A DNA stretch of 7,532 bases from Pirellulaceae bacterium (GCA_013002105.1 JABDKS010000217.1:1-7532), one strand, 5' to 3'; shown: positions 1-6,266, numbered from the stretch's first letter. The notes: generated from the letters alone by a model not told the origin. Numbers and translations are program-made.

Positions 1-1
1 C

Positions 2-52
2 TATGACTCGACGTACGCGTATCTGAAATCACTTGAGTTCGACGAACTGTGA
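2..52 (+). CDS. 3' end of an unidentified protein-coding gene (partial)
   Basis: Reading frame 2 is open from the window edge to a TGA at 50-52 and gives YDSTYAYLKSLEFDEL. The composition (aromatic and charged residues, no runs of rare residues) looks like a real protein C-terminus, unlike the Arg/Ser/Pro-rich shadow frames nearby. The other two forward frames meet stops at once. Only 16 residues are visible, so no family can be named. The gene would run toward the tRNA-Val unit, which is on the opposite strand. No terminator for it is obvious before position 238. Confidence 0.45.
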   Translation, partial: YDSTYAYLKSLEFDEL

Positions 53-237
53 TCGGAACCCGAAAAATCTCCGGCGGCAAGTTTCCGTCGCGACTAATTC
101 TTCTCAGTCGCACTCAGACGCACCGTGCGCCACCGCGTGGACCCGATTGTCGAATCGGAGCGATAACAGTGCAGGAGAAGTTGTCAGGTGGCTGCGTATT
201 GGAGTGAATCGAAATGAATCGACTGGCGGCTGGGCAT

Positions 238-264
238 AAAAAAAGCCCGGTGGACTTACCGGGC
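238..264 (-). terminator. Rho-independent terminator downstream of tRNA-Val
   Basis: On the minus strand a perfect 7-bp stem, GCCCGGT with ACCGGGC (arms at 258-264 and 245-251) around a 6-base loop, is followed by seven T residues (238-244). This is the classic intrinsic terminator shape. It lies about 50 bases past the 3' end of the tRNA on the same strand, so it most likely ends the tRNA transcript. Confidence 0.8.
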
Positions 265-272
265 CAGGGGGT

Positions 273-290
273 AACGGACTGAAGTCCGTT
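273..290. repeat. Perfect inverted repeat, 8-bp arms
   Basis: AACGGACT (273-280) and AGTCCGTT (283-290) are exact reverse complements separated by GA. The palindrome sits between the tRNA 3' end and its terminator and so would be a hairpin in the precursor tail. Short ACGGACT/AGTCCGT palindromes are, from memory, frequent in planctomycete intergenic DNA, so this may be a dispersed repeat rather than a processing signal. Confidence 0.5.
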
Positions 291-314
291 CTACGTGGGG
301 CAACCACCGGAAAG

Positions 315-388
<74 letters not shown>

Positions 389-395
389 TTCGTTT

Positions 396-417
396 GGAGT
401 CCTCGTGCTGGGACTCC
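396..417 (-). other. Hairpin in the 5' leader of tRNA-Val
   Basis: GGAGTCC (396-402) and GGACTCC (411-417) form a perfect 7-bp stem with an 8-base loop, ending 7 bases before the mature tRNA 5' end. It would fold in the tRNA precursor leader. It could affect RNase P processing or be neutral. No T-run follows on either strand, so it is not a terminator. Confidence 0.4.
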
Positions 418-483
418 ATTACTCTCTCGATCGGCTTCGTGGTCCGCCACGGTGTAGTGATGGCCTAAGGCGATCGATTGGGT

Positions 484-512
484 AGTCTGCCCAGGTCATG
501 ACGGATCGTCAA
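484..512 (-). promoter_or_regulatory. Candidate sigma70 promoter for tRNA-Val (weak)
   Basis: On the minus strand TTGACG (507-512) is followed after 17 bases by CAGACT (484-489), which has 3 of 6 consensus bases at -10. The -35 and spacing are good and the -10 is poor. A transcript starting near 477 would carry a leader of about 90 bases with the hairpin at 396-417. Confidence 0.22.
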
Positions 513-753
513 GTCGTCAGGTTCACCGCCGCTTTGACGCCGGGATCCGCCCGCACCGGCCGATCACGCTCGGCACTGTCGAATACGCCTATGCCCGCCG
601 ACCACGCCCACATCTAACGCTCGCTCTTTCCGGACCACACGTCCGCTTTGGCAGGCCTTGTCACGCTGGCATCAAGAGATTGGTATTGGCGGATTGGCGT
701 GGGCTGCGGGCAGGTAGCTTCTGTGGTCCGACCCATCGGCCATCACTGGCCAT

Positions 754-778
754 GGATCATGGATACGGATCATGGATA
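754..778 (+). repeat. Two-copy 13-base tandem repeat
   Basis: GGATCATGGATA occurs at 754-765 and again at 767-778, a period of 13, and is followed by GGATCG at 780-785, a partial third copy. Repeat slippage of this kind supports non-coding status for the surrounding stretch. No known element is recognised. Confidence 0.6.
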
Positions 779-1004
779 AGGATCGACGCCAGCGGCGGCT
801 GGATCCCACCCATGGTCAGCCGGCCGATCGACAATCCAATGCACTCATCCTGCGGGGTGGATGGACTGCCACTGCCGTTAATCGGTCGAAGTGTCGAATC
901 CAACCGCGCAGAGTCCGAGGCTGTTTTGTGTCGATTTGGGCCCTGCGGCGGTGCACGAATCGGGCTCGCAATCGGCAAAACTTGCTATTTCCGCACTTTC
1001 GCTG

Positions 1005-1034
1005 TTGACGCTCCCCACACACCCCCTGGATACT
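1005..1034 (+). promoter_or_regulatory. Candidate promoter for infC (weak)
   Basis: TTGACG (1005-1010) is followed after 18 bases by GATACT (1029-1034), 4 of 6 matches to TATAAT. This would give a leader of about 205 bases before infC. A second TTGACG at 1049-1054 lacks a convincing -10. Long structured leaders on infC are known in other bacteria, which makes the position plausible but unproven. Confidence 0.25.
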
Positions 1035-1225
1035 TGGAGCAACTGGGGTTGACGGCACTTTTCCGATTTCGCGGATTTTGCCGTGCAATTGGTTCCACAG
1101 CGAGCTAAACCTTAGCGGGGCGAATCGGACATTTGCATCGGTTGCAAAAGCGGTTCGCAACCTCCGTGATGTCATCTTTGGTGGGTAGCCATTGCCCTGG
1201 CATGACGACCTTTTTTCTTATTTGC

Positions 1226-1247
1226 GCCGGAAGCCCTCCGGCCGGAG
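1226..1247 (+). promoter_or_regulatory. infC translation start region: hairpin and GGAG
   Basis: GCCGGA (1226-1231) and TCCGGC (1237-1242) form a 6-bp stem with a 5-base loop. It is followed at once by GGAG (1244-1247), a Shine-Dalgarno-like run. TCCGGCCGGA (1237-1246) is also a palindrome that overlaps GGAG, so two folds compete, one of which hides part of the ribosome site. GGAG abuts ATG 1248, which is too close, and lies 9 bases before an in-frame TTG (1257) and 12 before GTG (1260). The real start may therefore be a non-ATG codon. Confidence 0.35.
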
Positions 1248-1790
1248 ATGATGTTTTTGGTGGCATTGGCACGACGAAATTTTCAACAAGAAACGCGAGA
1301 TACCGTACGAATTAACAGCCAAATCCGAATCACACCGATTCGGGTTGTCAGCGAAGATGGCGAACAGTTGGGAGTGATCCCGACCGAACAAGCCCTCGAG
1401 CGAGCCCGCGATGCCGGACTCGATCTGGTCGAAGTGGCTCCCAATGAGCGACCGCCTGTCTGTCGCATCATGGACTATGGCAAGTTCAAGTACGAGAAAA
1501 AGAAAAAGACCAACAAAGGCCAAACGCACACCAAGACGAAAGAAATTCGTCTGCGCCCCAAAACGGGCGAAGAAGACATCCGCACCAAGATTCGGCAAGC
1601 CGAAAAGTTCTTGAAGCACAAGGATAAGGTGCAAGTCAGCGTCCTGTTCCGCGGACGCGAAATGGCTCACATCGAAGAAGGCCGCAAGGTCATGGAGATG
1701 GTGATCGAAATCTTGAGCGAACATGGCAAGGTGGAAACGACTCCGCAACAACATGGTCGCCGTATGATCTGCATGATCGCGCCCAAATAA
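1248..1790 (+). CDS. infC: Translation initiation factor IF-3
   Basis: IF-3 binds the 30S subunit, keeps it apart from 50S and checks the start codon and initiator tRNA. The 180-residue frame has both domains. The N-terminal domain (about 19-88) carries RINSQIRI and the family signature [12 protein letters not shown] (69-80). A lysine-rich linker helix (81-97) follows, then the C-terminal domain with [15 protein letters not shown] (134-141) and the end MICMIAPK. The length matches the family (about 170-180). Conserved sequence begins near [15 protein letters not shown] (11-24), so the first residues are uncertain. ATG 1248 or 1251 are possible, but TTG 1257, GTG 1260 or TTG 1266 are better spaced from GGAG at 1244-1247. 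infC often uses a rare start codon to allow self-regulation. The usual downstream partners rpmI and rplT are absent. A Nif3-family gene follows after 78 bases. Confidence 0.97.
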   Translation: MMFLVALARRNFQQETRDTVRINSQIRITPIRVVSEDGEQLGVIPTEQALERARDAGLDLVEVAPNERPPVCRIMDYGKFKYEKKKKTNKGQTHTKTKEIRLRPKTGEEDIRTKIRQAEKFLKHKDKVQVSVLFRGREMAHIEEGRKVMEMVIEILSEHGKVETTPQQHGRRMICMIAPK

Positions 1791-1868
1791 TGCTCCACCG
1801 GTAGTGGTCCACGCGCCGCCCCACTGCCGCTCGTTTGCTTCCTCGTCTGCTGCCCTCCGCATTGGCCC

Positions 1869-2717
1869 ATGGTTTCTCTCAATGTGATCTGCAGCGAGTT
1901 GGCCAGGATGGCGCCGTTACGATTGGCCGAGTCGTGGGACAACGTCGGCCTGCTGGTCGGTAACCGCCAACAATCGATCTCGCGGGCAATGACTTGCCTG
2001 ACCATCACGCCCAACGTCGTCGACGAAGCGATCGATGAAAAGGTGGACTTGGTAATCGCCCACCATCCGTTGCCGTTTAAGTCGCTGCAAAAAATCACTA
2101 GCGACACGATCCCCGGAGCGATGCTGTTGCGGTTGATGGGATCGTCCACCGCGATCTACAGCGCGCACACGGCGTTTGATTCGGCCGCCGATGGCATCAA
2201 TCAAATGTGGGCCGAGTCGCTGGATTTGCAATCGGTCGGACCGCTGGTGTTGCAAGAGCCAACAGCATCACCATCATCGACCGCTGAAACCAGTGCCGAG
2301 TCAAACATTGCCGCGGCAAGTCTTGATGGCGCGGGACGTGTTGGCAAACTAGTCGAGCCGATGTTGCTGGACGATTTGGTTCGTCGCCTGGCCGCGGATG
2401 TCGGTGCGACCGCGCCACGACGTGTCGGCAGCGCCGATCAATTGGTAACCAAAGTTGCCTTCGCGTGTGGTAGCGGCGGTAGTTTTTTGGCGGCGGCAAA
2501 GCGGGTGGGTTGCGATGCGTTGATCACCGGCGAAGCGACCTTTCACACTTGTCTGGAAGCCGAGTCGATGGGGATCGCATTGGGACTGCTGGGACACTAT
2601 TGGAGCGAGCGTTTCGCCATGGAAAAACTCGCCGCACGCCTGTCAGAGGCGGTGCCCGAACTGACAATCTGGCCCAGTCGCAGTGAGCATGATCCGATCG
2701 AAAACGTCAATCTGTAG
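1869..2717 (+). CDS. Nif3/YbgI-family (DUF34) metal-binding protein
   Basis: This belongs to the widespread family often labelled 'GTP cyclohydrolase 1 type 2 homolog' or 'Nif3-like dinuclear metal center protein'. The cellular role is not settled. The 282 residues show the family blocks in order: ESWDNVGLLVG (21-31), IAHHP (63-67), YSAHTAFDSA (97-106), then in the second half FACGSGGSFL (198-207), ITGEATFH (219-226) and LGHYWSERFAMEKLA (241-255). The expected dinuclear metal ligands are all present: His65, His66, Asp104, His243 and Glu247. The usual SxHTNxD is altered to SAHTAFD, with the Asp kept. A Ser/Thr/Ala-rich stretch at about 128-151 separates the halves and looks like a flexible linker. 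ATG 1869 is the natural start because AESWDNVG follows at the normal distance. No Shine-Dalgarno site is visible in the pyrimidine-rich 78-base gap after infC, so co-transcription with infC is possible. It is the same length class as bacterial homologues (about 250-280). Confidence 0.93.
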   Translation: MVSLNVICSELARMAPLRLAESWDNVGLLVGNRQQSISRAMTCLTITPNVVDEAIDEKVDLVIAHHPLPFKSLQKITSDTIPGAMLLRLMGSSTAIYSAHTAFDSAADGINQMWAESLDLQSVGPLVLQEPTASPSSTAETSAESNIAAASLDGAGRVGKLVEPMLLDDLVRRLAADVGATAPRRVGSADQLVTKVAFACGSGGSFLAAAKRVGCDALITGEATFHTCLEAESMGIALGLLGHYWSERFAMEKLAARLSEAVPELTIWPSRSEHDPIENVNL

Positions 2718-2872
2718 CGATTGACTGATTTGCGACCGCCACGGCGGCGGAATTCTCGGGTGTCGATCGGCATGGTGGGGTTGCCCTGAATCGTATGGTT
2801 TCTTGCCATAACCGGGTAGTTTGTGGATGTTTGGCGGATGTTTGCCCGTCGTTTGGCGGGCATCGCAAAACA

Positions 2873-2900
2873 TTGACCATTGTTCAATCGGTTCTAGAAT
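2873..2900 (+). promoter_or_regulatory. Predicted sigma70-type promoter for the glycosyltransferase operon
   Basis: TTGACC (2873-2878) and TAGAAT (2895-2900) are separated by 16 bases. Each box matches consensus at 5 of 6 positions. Transcription would begin near 2907 and give a leader of roughly 105 bases before ATG 3013. This is the best promoter-like match in the window. It also argues against translation of the glycosyltransferase from upstream ATGs such as 2821. Confidence 0.55.
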
Positions 2901-3012
2901 GCCTGACCTGGAACGAGAATTGCATCCATGCTGCTACCAGGCAGTTCTGTCGGCGGATTCAACCGTATTTTTCGCCCCGCGTTTCCAGATTTTTCCAGCA
3001 CAGTATTTCCTT

Positions 3013-3789
3013 ATGACGTCACGCGAAAAACGAACGACACACGAAAAATGGCTCGTCGCGATCCCTGTCTTCAACGAAGTCCAATATGTGGACGAGATTT
3101 TGGACGCCGTGGCTCGTTACGCGACGCACGTTGTCGTGATTGATGATGGTTCGGACGATGGCACCGCAGACGTGCTCGCCCGACGCAACGACGTCACTGT
3201 GATCCGTCATCGCGAGAACCGCGGCTACGGCGCGGCCCTGCAAAGTGCATTCGAATATGCCATCGACGAAGACTTTGATGGGGTGGTGACAATGGATTGT
3301 GACGGCCAACATCAGCCCAAACGGATTCCACGGTTTATCGAAGCGGCCCAGCGGGCCGACATTGTCTCGGGCAGTCGCTACTTAAAAAAATATGAAGGCG
3401 ACGATGCCCCGCCAGCCGAGCGAATGTTTATCAACCGACGGATCACACAAGAAATCAATCGTCGTTTGGGATTCGAATTGACCGATGCGTTTTGCGGGTT
3501 CAAAGCGTATCGGACCAGCGCGTTGAAACAGATGCGAATTACGGACGACGGATACGCGATGCCACTGCAATTGTGGGTCGAAGCGGCTGCGGCAGGTTTG
3601 ACAGTGATCGAAATCCCGGTCCCGCTGATCTATCTCGATTTGGCACGTTCCTTTGGTGGATCATTGGATCATGCGGAGACACGGTTGGCTTATTACAATC
3701 GTGTCTTAGAAGATGCGATTGCCAATGTCCGCAACAGCGGTCGCCGGTTACAGCCGCAGCCAAAGCCGTCGCGACAAACCACCGGTTGA
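3013..3789 (+). CDS. Family 2 glycosyltransferase, dolichol-phosphate mannosyltransferase-like
   Basis: It transfers a sugar from a nucleotide-sugar donor to an acceptor, probably a polyprenyl phosphate or other membrane-linked substrate. The 258-residue GT-A domain shows VAIPVFNE (15-22), VVVIDDGSDDGT (40-51, nucleotide binding), RENRGYGAALQSAF (67-80), the metal-binding DxD as MDCDGQHQP (94-102), VSGSRYLKKYEG (118-129) and TDAFCGFKAYR (157-167). These blocks place it in the DPM/DPG-synthase-like group. There is no C-terminal membrane segment, so it is a soluble or peripheral enzyme. The frame is open back to ATG 2821, but that extension is Cys/Phe-rich, non-homologous and contains the predicted promoter, so ATG 3013, eight residues before the conserved core, is chosen. 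The donor sugar and acceptor cannot be read from sequence. The BshC-like gene follows directly and probably shares the transcript. Confidence 0.92.
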   Translation: MTSREKRTTHEKWLVAIPVFNEVQYVDEILDAVARYATHVVVIDDGSDDGTADVLARRNDVTVIRHRENRGYGAALQSAFEYAIDEDFDGVVTMDCDGQHQPKRIPRFIEAAQRADIVSGSRYLKKYEGDDAPPAERMFINRRITQEINRRLGFELTDAFCGFKAYRTSALKQMRITDDGYAMPLQLWVEAAAAGLTVIEIPVPLIYLDLARSFGGSLDHAETRLAYYNRVLEDAIANVRNSGRRLQPQPKPSRQTTG

Positions 3790-3824
3790 ACAGGCCGGCG
3801 ATTCGGTGGGCCAACGCTTTAAGT

Positions 3825-5660
3825 GTGAACCTCCCGGCTGGGCGAGCCCTATTTTTGCATTCATCACCCAGCTCAATCGACGACATCGTCCGCGTCACAT
3901 CGCAACCAATCCATTTTCCGTTCTCTGCAGCGACCGCGTTGAATACACCGACACCCAAAACGACCGATCCACACCGCTCGGCAGGCGACAAGTCGAGCGA
4001 TCCGGTCAATGGCGGCGGGACGGATCGCGACCCAGATTGCTCGTCCGTCACCTTTCGCCAGTACCGTGCTCCGCGCGAACATGGCGAGACATTTGTTGAT
4101 CCAGCATGGGATTCGGCCGGTAGTTTGTTGGCCGCCAATCGTCGGGTGCTTGACGGTCACGATTCGCATTGGGCAACGATGCGTCAAGCAGCGCGTCAGC
4201 AGATGATCGCCGATGCGATCCGATACACGTCGGTTTATCGTGACACCAGTTGGGTTAAACGAGGCGACGATCGGCCGATCATCATGGCCGGACATCAACC
4301 GTCGCTGTTTCACCCGGGCGTTTGGTTCAAGAATTTTGCACTCAGTTATCTGGCCGATCAACACGGTGCCACGGCCGTCAATCTGGTGGTCGACAATGAC
4401 GTCGCCAAAAGCAGTGCGATCCGAGTTCCAACGACCGATCCGGTCACGGGGTTAACTCAATTGCGAACCGTCGCGTACGACAACGCCGGCGGTGGTGTGC
4501 CGTATGAACAGACGACGGTGCGAGACTTGGAGCGGTTTGATCAGTTTGATGCCGAGGTACGACAGACCATCGAGCCGCTAGTATCGGATCCTTGTGTTGG
4601 CGAGCTTTGGGCGCATGCGCGGGCGGCAATCGGACGATGCGGCGTGGCTGGCTGTGCGTTGGCTCAGGCACGTCACGCGTTGGAAGGTGACGTGGGGCTG
4701 CAAACATTGGAAGTGCCGTTGAGCGTGGTTTGTCGCGGCAACGTGTTCGCAGAGTTCGCCTTGTCGATTCTGACAGAATTGCCGCGCTTTCAGCGTTGTT
4801 ACAACGATTCGGCCCAAGAGTACCGCCGCGTCCACTCCATTCGCAGCACGGCTCACCCGGTTCCCGATTTGGCCCAGAGCGATGGTTGGTTCGAGGCGCC
4901 ACTTTGGATCTACGGCAACCAATCGCCAGGTCGAAAAGCGGCCTGGGCACGCTTGGTCGACGATCATTTGGAGATCAGTGATCTGGGAAATCGCCTGATC
5001 CGAATCGATACCCGCAGCCTATCAGGTGCCATCGATCAACTTTCCGCGGCGATGACACCCGAGTTCAAAATTCGGCCGCGAGCTCTGCTGACGACCATGT
5101 ATTCACGGTTGATCCTGAGCGATCTGTTTTTGCATGGCATCGGCGGCGGAAAATACGATCAGTTGGGCGACATGGTGACGCAAGCGTTTTTTGGCGTCAT
5201 ACCACCGCAGTTCATGGTGCTTTCGGCAACGGTGAATTTGCCCACTGTCGGAGCCTCGAACGACCCATCGTCCGACCCCGCCACGAATTCGGATAGCCGC
5301 GAACTGGCGTCGCAAATTCGTCATGTGAAACGAAGGATACGCGAAACGCATTTTCAAGGGGAACGGTTTGCCGACCAGCCAACGATGGATCAAGAGTTGG
5401 TGGCAACCAAGCGTGAATTGCTTTCGCGCATCCCCCCGCGCGGCAGTCGGCAACAATGGCACATCGAGATCACACGTGTGAATCGATCGCTTGCCCAATC
5501 GCTCACGGTCGTGCGATCGACATTGGAAAGTGAATTGGCACAATTGCAACGGCAAGCGGCAGCGCAAACGATCTTGGAAAGCCGCGAACACTCGTTCTGT
5601 CTTTATCCGTTGGAATATCTGATCAAAACGTTCAACGGTCTACTGCCAAGTGGCAGATAG
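3825..5660 (+). CDS. Large conserved-type protein, remotely BshC-like
   Basis: About 611 residues if GTG 3825 is the start. Two blocks resemble BshC, the cysteine-adding enzyme of bacillithiol synthesis. GHQPSLFHPGVWFKNFAL (156-173) parallels the BshC block of type TGQQxGLFTGPLY, followed by a hydrophobic strand and acidic residues (LVVDND, 187-192). RPRALLTTMYSRLIL (417-431) plus HGIGGGKYDQLGD (437-449) parallels the BshC block with GGxGExxYWxQLK. A helical, probably coiled-coil region (about 494-585) and a C-terminal LYPLEYLIKTF motif also fit BshC architecture. The similarity is from memory and weak, so catalysis is not claimed. The frame stays open to ATG 3492 inside the glycosyltransferase, but that part is a shadow. 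Other starts are TTG 3786 (overlapping the glycosyltransferase TGA), TTG 3855, TTG 3939 and ATG 4179, the last of which would cut off conserved-looking sequence (YRAPREHGETF, 80-90). Residues 40-72 are Pro/Thr/Asp-rich and likely disordered. No signal peptide or membrane segment is visible. Confidence 0.8.
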   Translation: MNLPAGRALFLHSSPSSIDDIVRVTSQPIHFPFSAATALNTPTPKTTDPHRSAGDKSSDPVNGGGTDRDPDCSSVTFRQYRAPREHGETFVDPAWDSAGSLLAANRRVLDGHDSHWATMRQAARQQMIADAIRYTSVYRDTSWVKRGDDRPIIMAGHQPSLFHPGVWFKNFALSYLADQHGATAVNLVVDNDVAKSSAIRVPTTDPVTGLTQLRTVAYDNAGGGVPYEQTTVRDLERFDQFDAEVRQTIEPLVSDPCVGELWAHARAAIGRCGVAGCALAQARHALEGDVGLQTLEVPLSVVCRGNVFAEFALSILTELPRFQRCYNDSAQEYRRVHSIRSTAHPVPDLAQSDGWFEAPLWIYGNQSPGRKAAWARLVDDHLEISDLGNRLIRIDTRSLSGAIDQLSAAMTPEFKIRPRALLTTMYSRLILSDLFLHGIGGGKYDQLGDMVTQAFFGVIPPQFMVLSATVNLPTVGASNDPSSDPATNSDSRELASQIRHVKRRIRETHFQGERFADQPTMDQELVATKRELLSRIPPRGSRQQWHIEITRVNRSLAQSLTVVRSTLESELAQLQRQAAAQTILESREHSFCLYPLEYLIKTFNGLLPSGR

Positions 5661-5834
5661 TCGTCTTTCGCTGCTGCGAAAGATAGCGCACAACCGTTAA
5701 TGTTCGCGGAGCATTGTCACCTTTCGCTGCTGCGAAAGAATGCGCGCCTACGTACATGTTCGCGGAGCACTGTCACCTTTCGCTGCTGCGAAAGATATCG
5801 CACAAACGTAAATGTTCGCGGAGCGAACAACGAC
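5660..5834 (+). repeat. Palindromic repeat array A: three 56-base units
   Basis: Three units begin at 5665, 5721 and 5777, an exact 56-base period. Each has an identical 18-base hairpin (CTTTCGC, TGCT, GCGAAAG), an 18-base variable but related middle, and TGTTCGCGGAGC. Units 1 and 2 continue into A(T/C)TGTCAC and the next hairpin. The last unit ends differently, with GCGAACA completing a 7-bp palindrome (arms 5813-5819 and 5823-5829) and then ACGAC. The array starts GTCGT at 5660, whose G is the last base of the BshC-like stop codon. The 28 bases at 5807-5834 are identical to 7505-7532. The array looks like a REP/BIME-type element. No coding frame is convincing. Confidence 0.85.
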
Positions 5835-5863
5835 AATGCATAACGACGATGAACTCTGACGAT

Positions 5864-5894
5864 GCCGGTCGACTCGTGATTTGAGTCGACCGGC
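5864..5894 (+). terminator. Probable intrinsic terminator after the BshC-like gene
   Basis: GCCGGTCGACTC (5864-5875) pairs perfectly with GAGTCGACCGGC (5883-5894), a 12-bp GC-rich stem with a 7-base loop, followed by GATTGTTT. The T-run is short and broken, so termination may be incomplete. The stem would also fold on the minus strand, just beyond the small reading frame that ends at 5925, but without a T-run there. Confidence 0.6.
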
Positions 5895-5924
5895 GATTGT
5901 TTCGTGGATCGGTGCGCGCAGGGG

Positions 5925-6014
5925 TTACCTGCAGGCAACCATAATTTGTCCGACGAAAAGCCAGATGGCGGTAAACGCGACACCAAGGGTGGTGTGAAGA
6001 ATCTCTACGGGCAT
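5925..6014 (-). CDS. Putative 29-residue single-pass membrane protein
   Basis: On the minus strand ATG (6012-6014) to TAA (5925-5927) encodes a short peptide that starts MPVEILHTTLGVAFTA and continues IWLFVGQIMVACR. Residues 5-27 form one uninterrupted hydrophobic helix with an acidic residue before it and Arg at the end, the typical look of a small membrane protein. AAGG lies about 8 bases before the ATG as a possible ribosome site. The frame is open further upstream (to ATG 6131), but that extension is polar and unconvincing. Hairpins lie upstream (6039-6092) and downstream (5864-5894), as expected of an independent small transcript. I do not recognise a family. Chance occurrence is possible at this length. 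Confidence 0.4.
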   Translation of the reverse strand: MPVEILHTTLGVAFTAIWLFVGQIMVACR

Positions 6015-6038
6015 AACACGGGCCTTGTGTTGAGAGGT

Positions 6039-6092
6039 GGAACGGTCTACTCGGACCGTTCCATGGCCCGAATCGCCAGCGTAAACTGGCGA
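6039..6092. other. Two adjacent perfect hairpins
   Basis: GGAACGGTC (6039-6047) pairs with GACCGTTCC (6054-6062), 9 bp with a 6-base loop. TCGCCAG (6073-6079) pairs with CTGGCGA (6086-6092), 7 bp with a 6-base loop. They are 10 bases apart. On the minus strand they would lie in the leader of the small membrane reading frame, ending 24 bases before its ATG. On the plus strand they would lie in the region upstream of the EVE gene. They could belong to a structured leader, a small RNA or a terminator pair. Neither side has a strong T-run. Confidence 0.45.
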
Positions 6093-6179
6093 CATCTTTC
6101 GATTTGAACACACGCCTATCCCGGCGCACATTGATGTTCATCGGCATAAAAACACGCCCTCTAGCAAGAAAATCTTTCA

Positions 6180-6196
6180 GGGCAAATACTTTGCCC
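6180..6196. other. Perfect hairpin upstream of the EVE-domain gene
   Basis: GGGCAAA (6180-6186) and TTTGCCC (6190-6196) are exact complements around TAC, about 70 bases before the EVE-domain start codon. It could be an operator-like palindrome or a leader hairpin for that gene. I cannot identify a clear -35/-10 pair next to it. Confidence 0.35.
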
Positions 6197-6266
6197 AGCC
6201 CGTGCAGCTTCACAGCCGTGATTTGCATTCATTCGCTTTCTCCTTGCCTACAGCCCGCGCGACAAA

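Larger units (their letters stand above)
389..1247. other. Long non-coding stretch between tRNA-Val and infC
   Basis: About 860 bases with no gene I can support. Open frames exist on both strands (for example 680-1108 plus and 816-1175 minus), but they overlap each other, are rich in Arg, Pro, Ser and Gly, and show no recognisable motif. The visible items are the tRNA leader hairpin, a short tandem repeat at 754-778, two TTGACG boxes (1005-1010 and 1049-1054) and small hairpins close to infC. It may carry divergent promoters for tRNA-Val (minus) and infC (plus). Confidence 0.6.

Noticed and set aside
33..239. 68-codon plus-strand frame near the left edge
   Set aside because: Ser/Arg/Asn-rich with no pattern; overlaps the better partial C-terminus at 2-52.
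680..1108. 142-codon plus-strand reading frame
   Set aside because: No motif, crosses a 13-base tandem repeat, overlaps equally long frames on the other strand, and composition is that of random GC-rich DNA.
1218..1862. 214-codon minus-strand reading frame
   Set aside because: It is the exact antisense of infC, whose protein is unmistakable; His/Phe/Asp-rich shadow.
2830..2861. Terminator after the Nif3-family gene
   Set aside because: GCCCG/CGGGC can pair over an 8-base loop but there is no T-run and it is about 120 bases past the stop.
2821..3012. Longer N-terminus for the glycosyltransferase
   Set aside because: The added residues match no GT2 feature and the segment contains the promoter-like pair at 2873-2900.
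3492..3789. ATG 3492 as start of the BshC-like gene
   Set aside because: It would overlap 298 bases of the conserved glycosyltransferase in another frame; translation there is Arg/Ser/Cys-rich shadow.
3539..4138. 199-codon minus-strand frame
   Set aside because: Antisense to the end of the glycosyltransferase and start of the BshC-like gene, with no motif.
5665..5834. CRISPR array (38-base repeat with 18-base spacers)
   Set aside because: Spacers are too short and are related to each other in sequence, the repeats carry full hairpins, only three copies exist and no cas gene is visible.
5773..6228. 151-codon minus-strand frame
   Set aside because: It runs through the repeat array and the 12-bp hairpin, and no conserved-looking block is seen.
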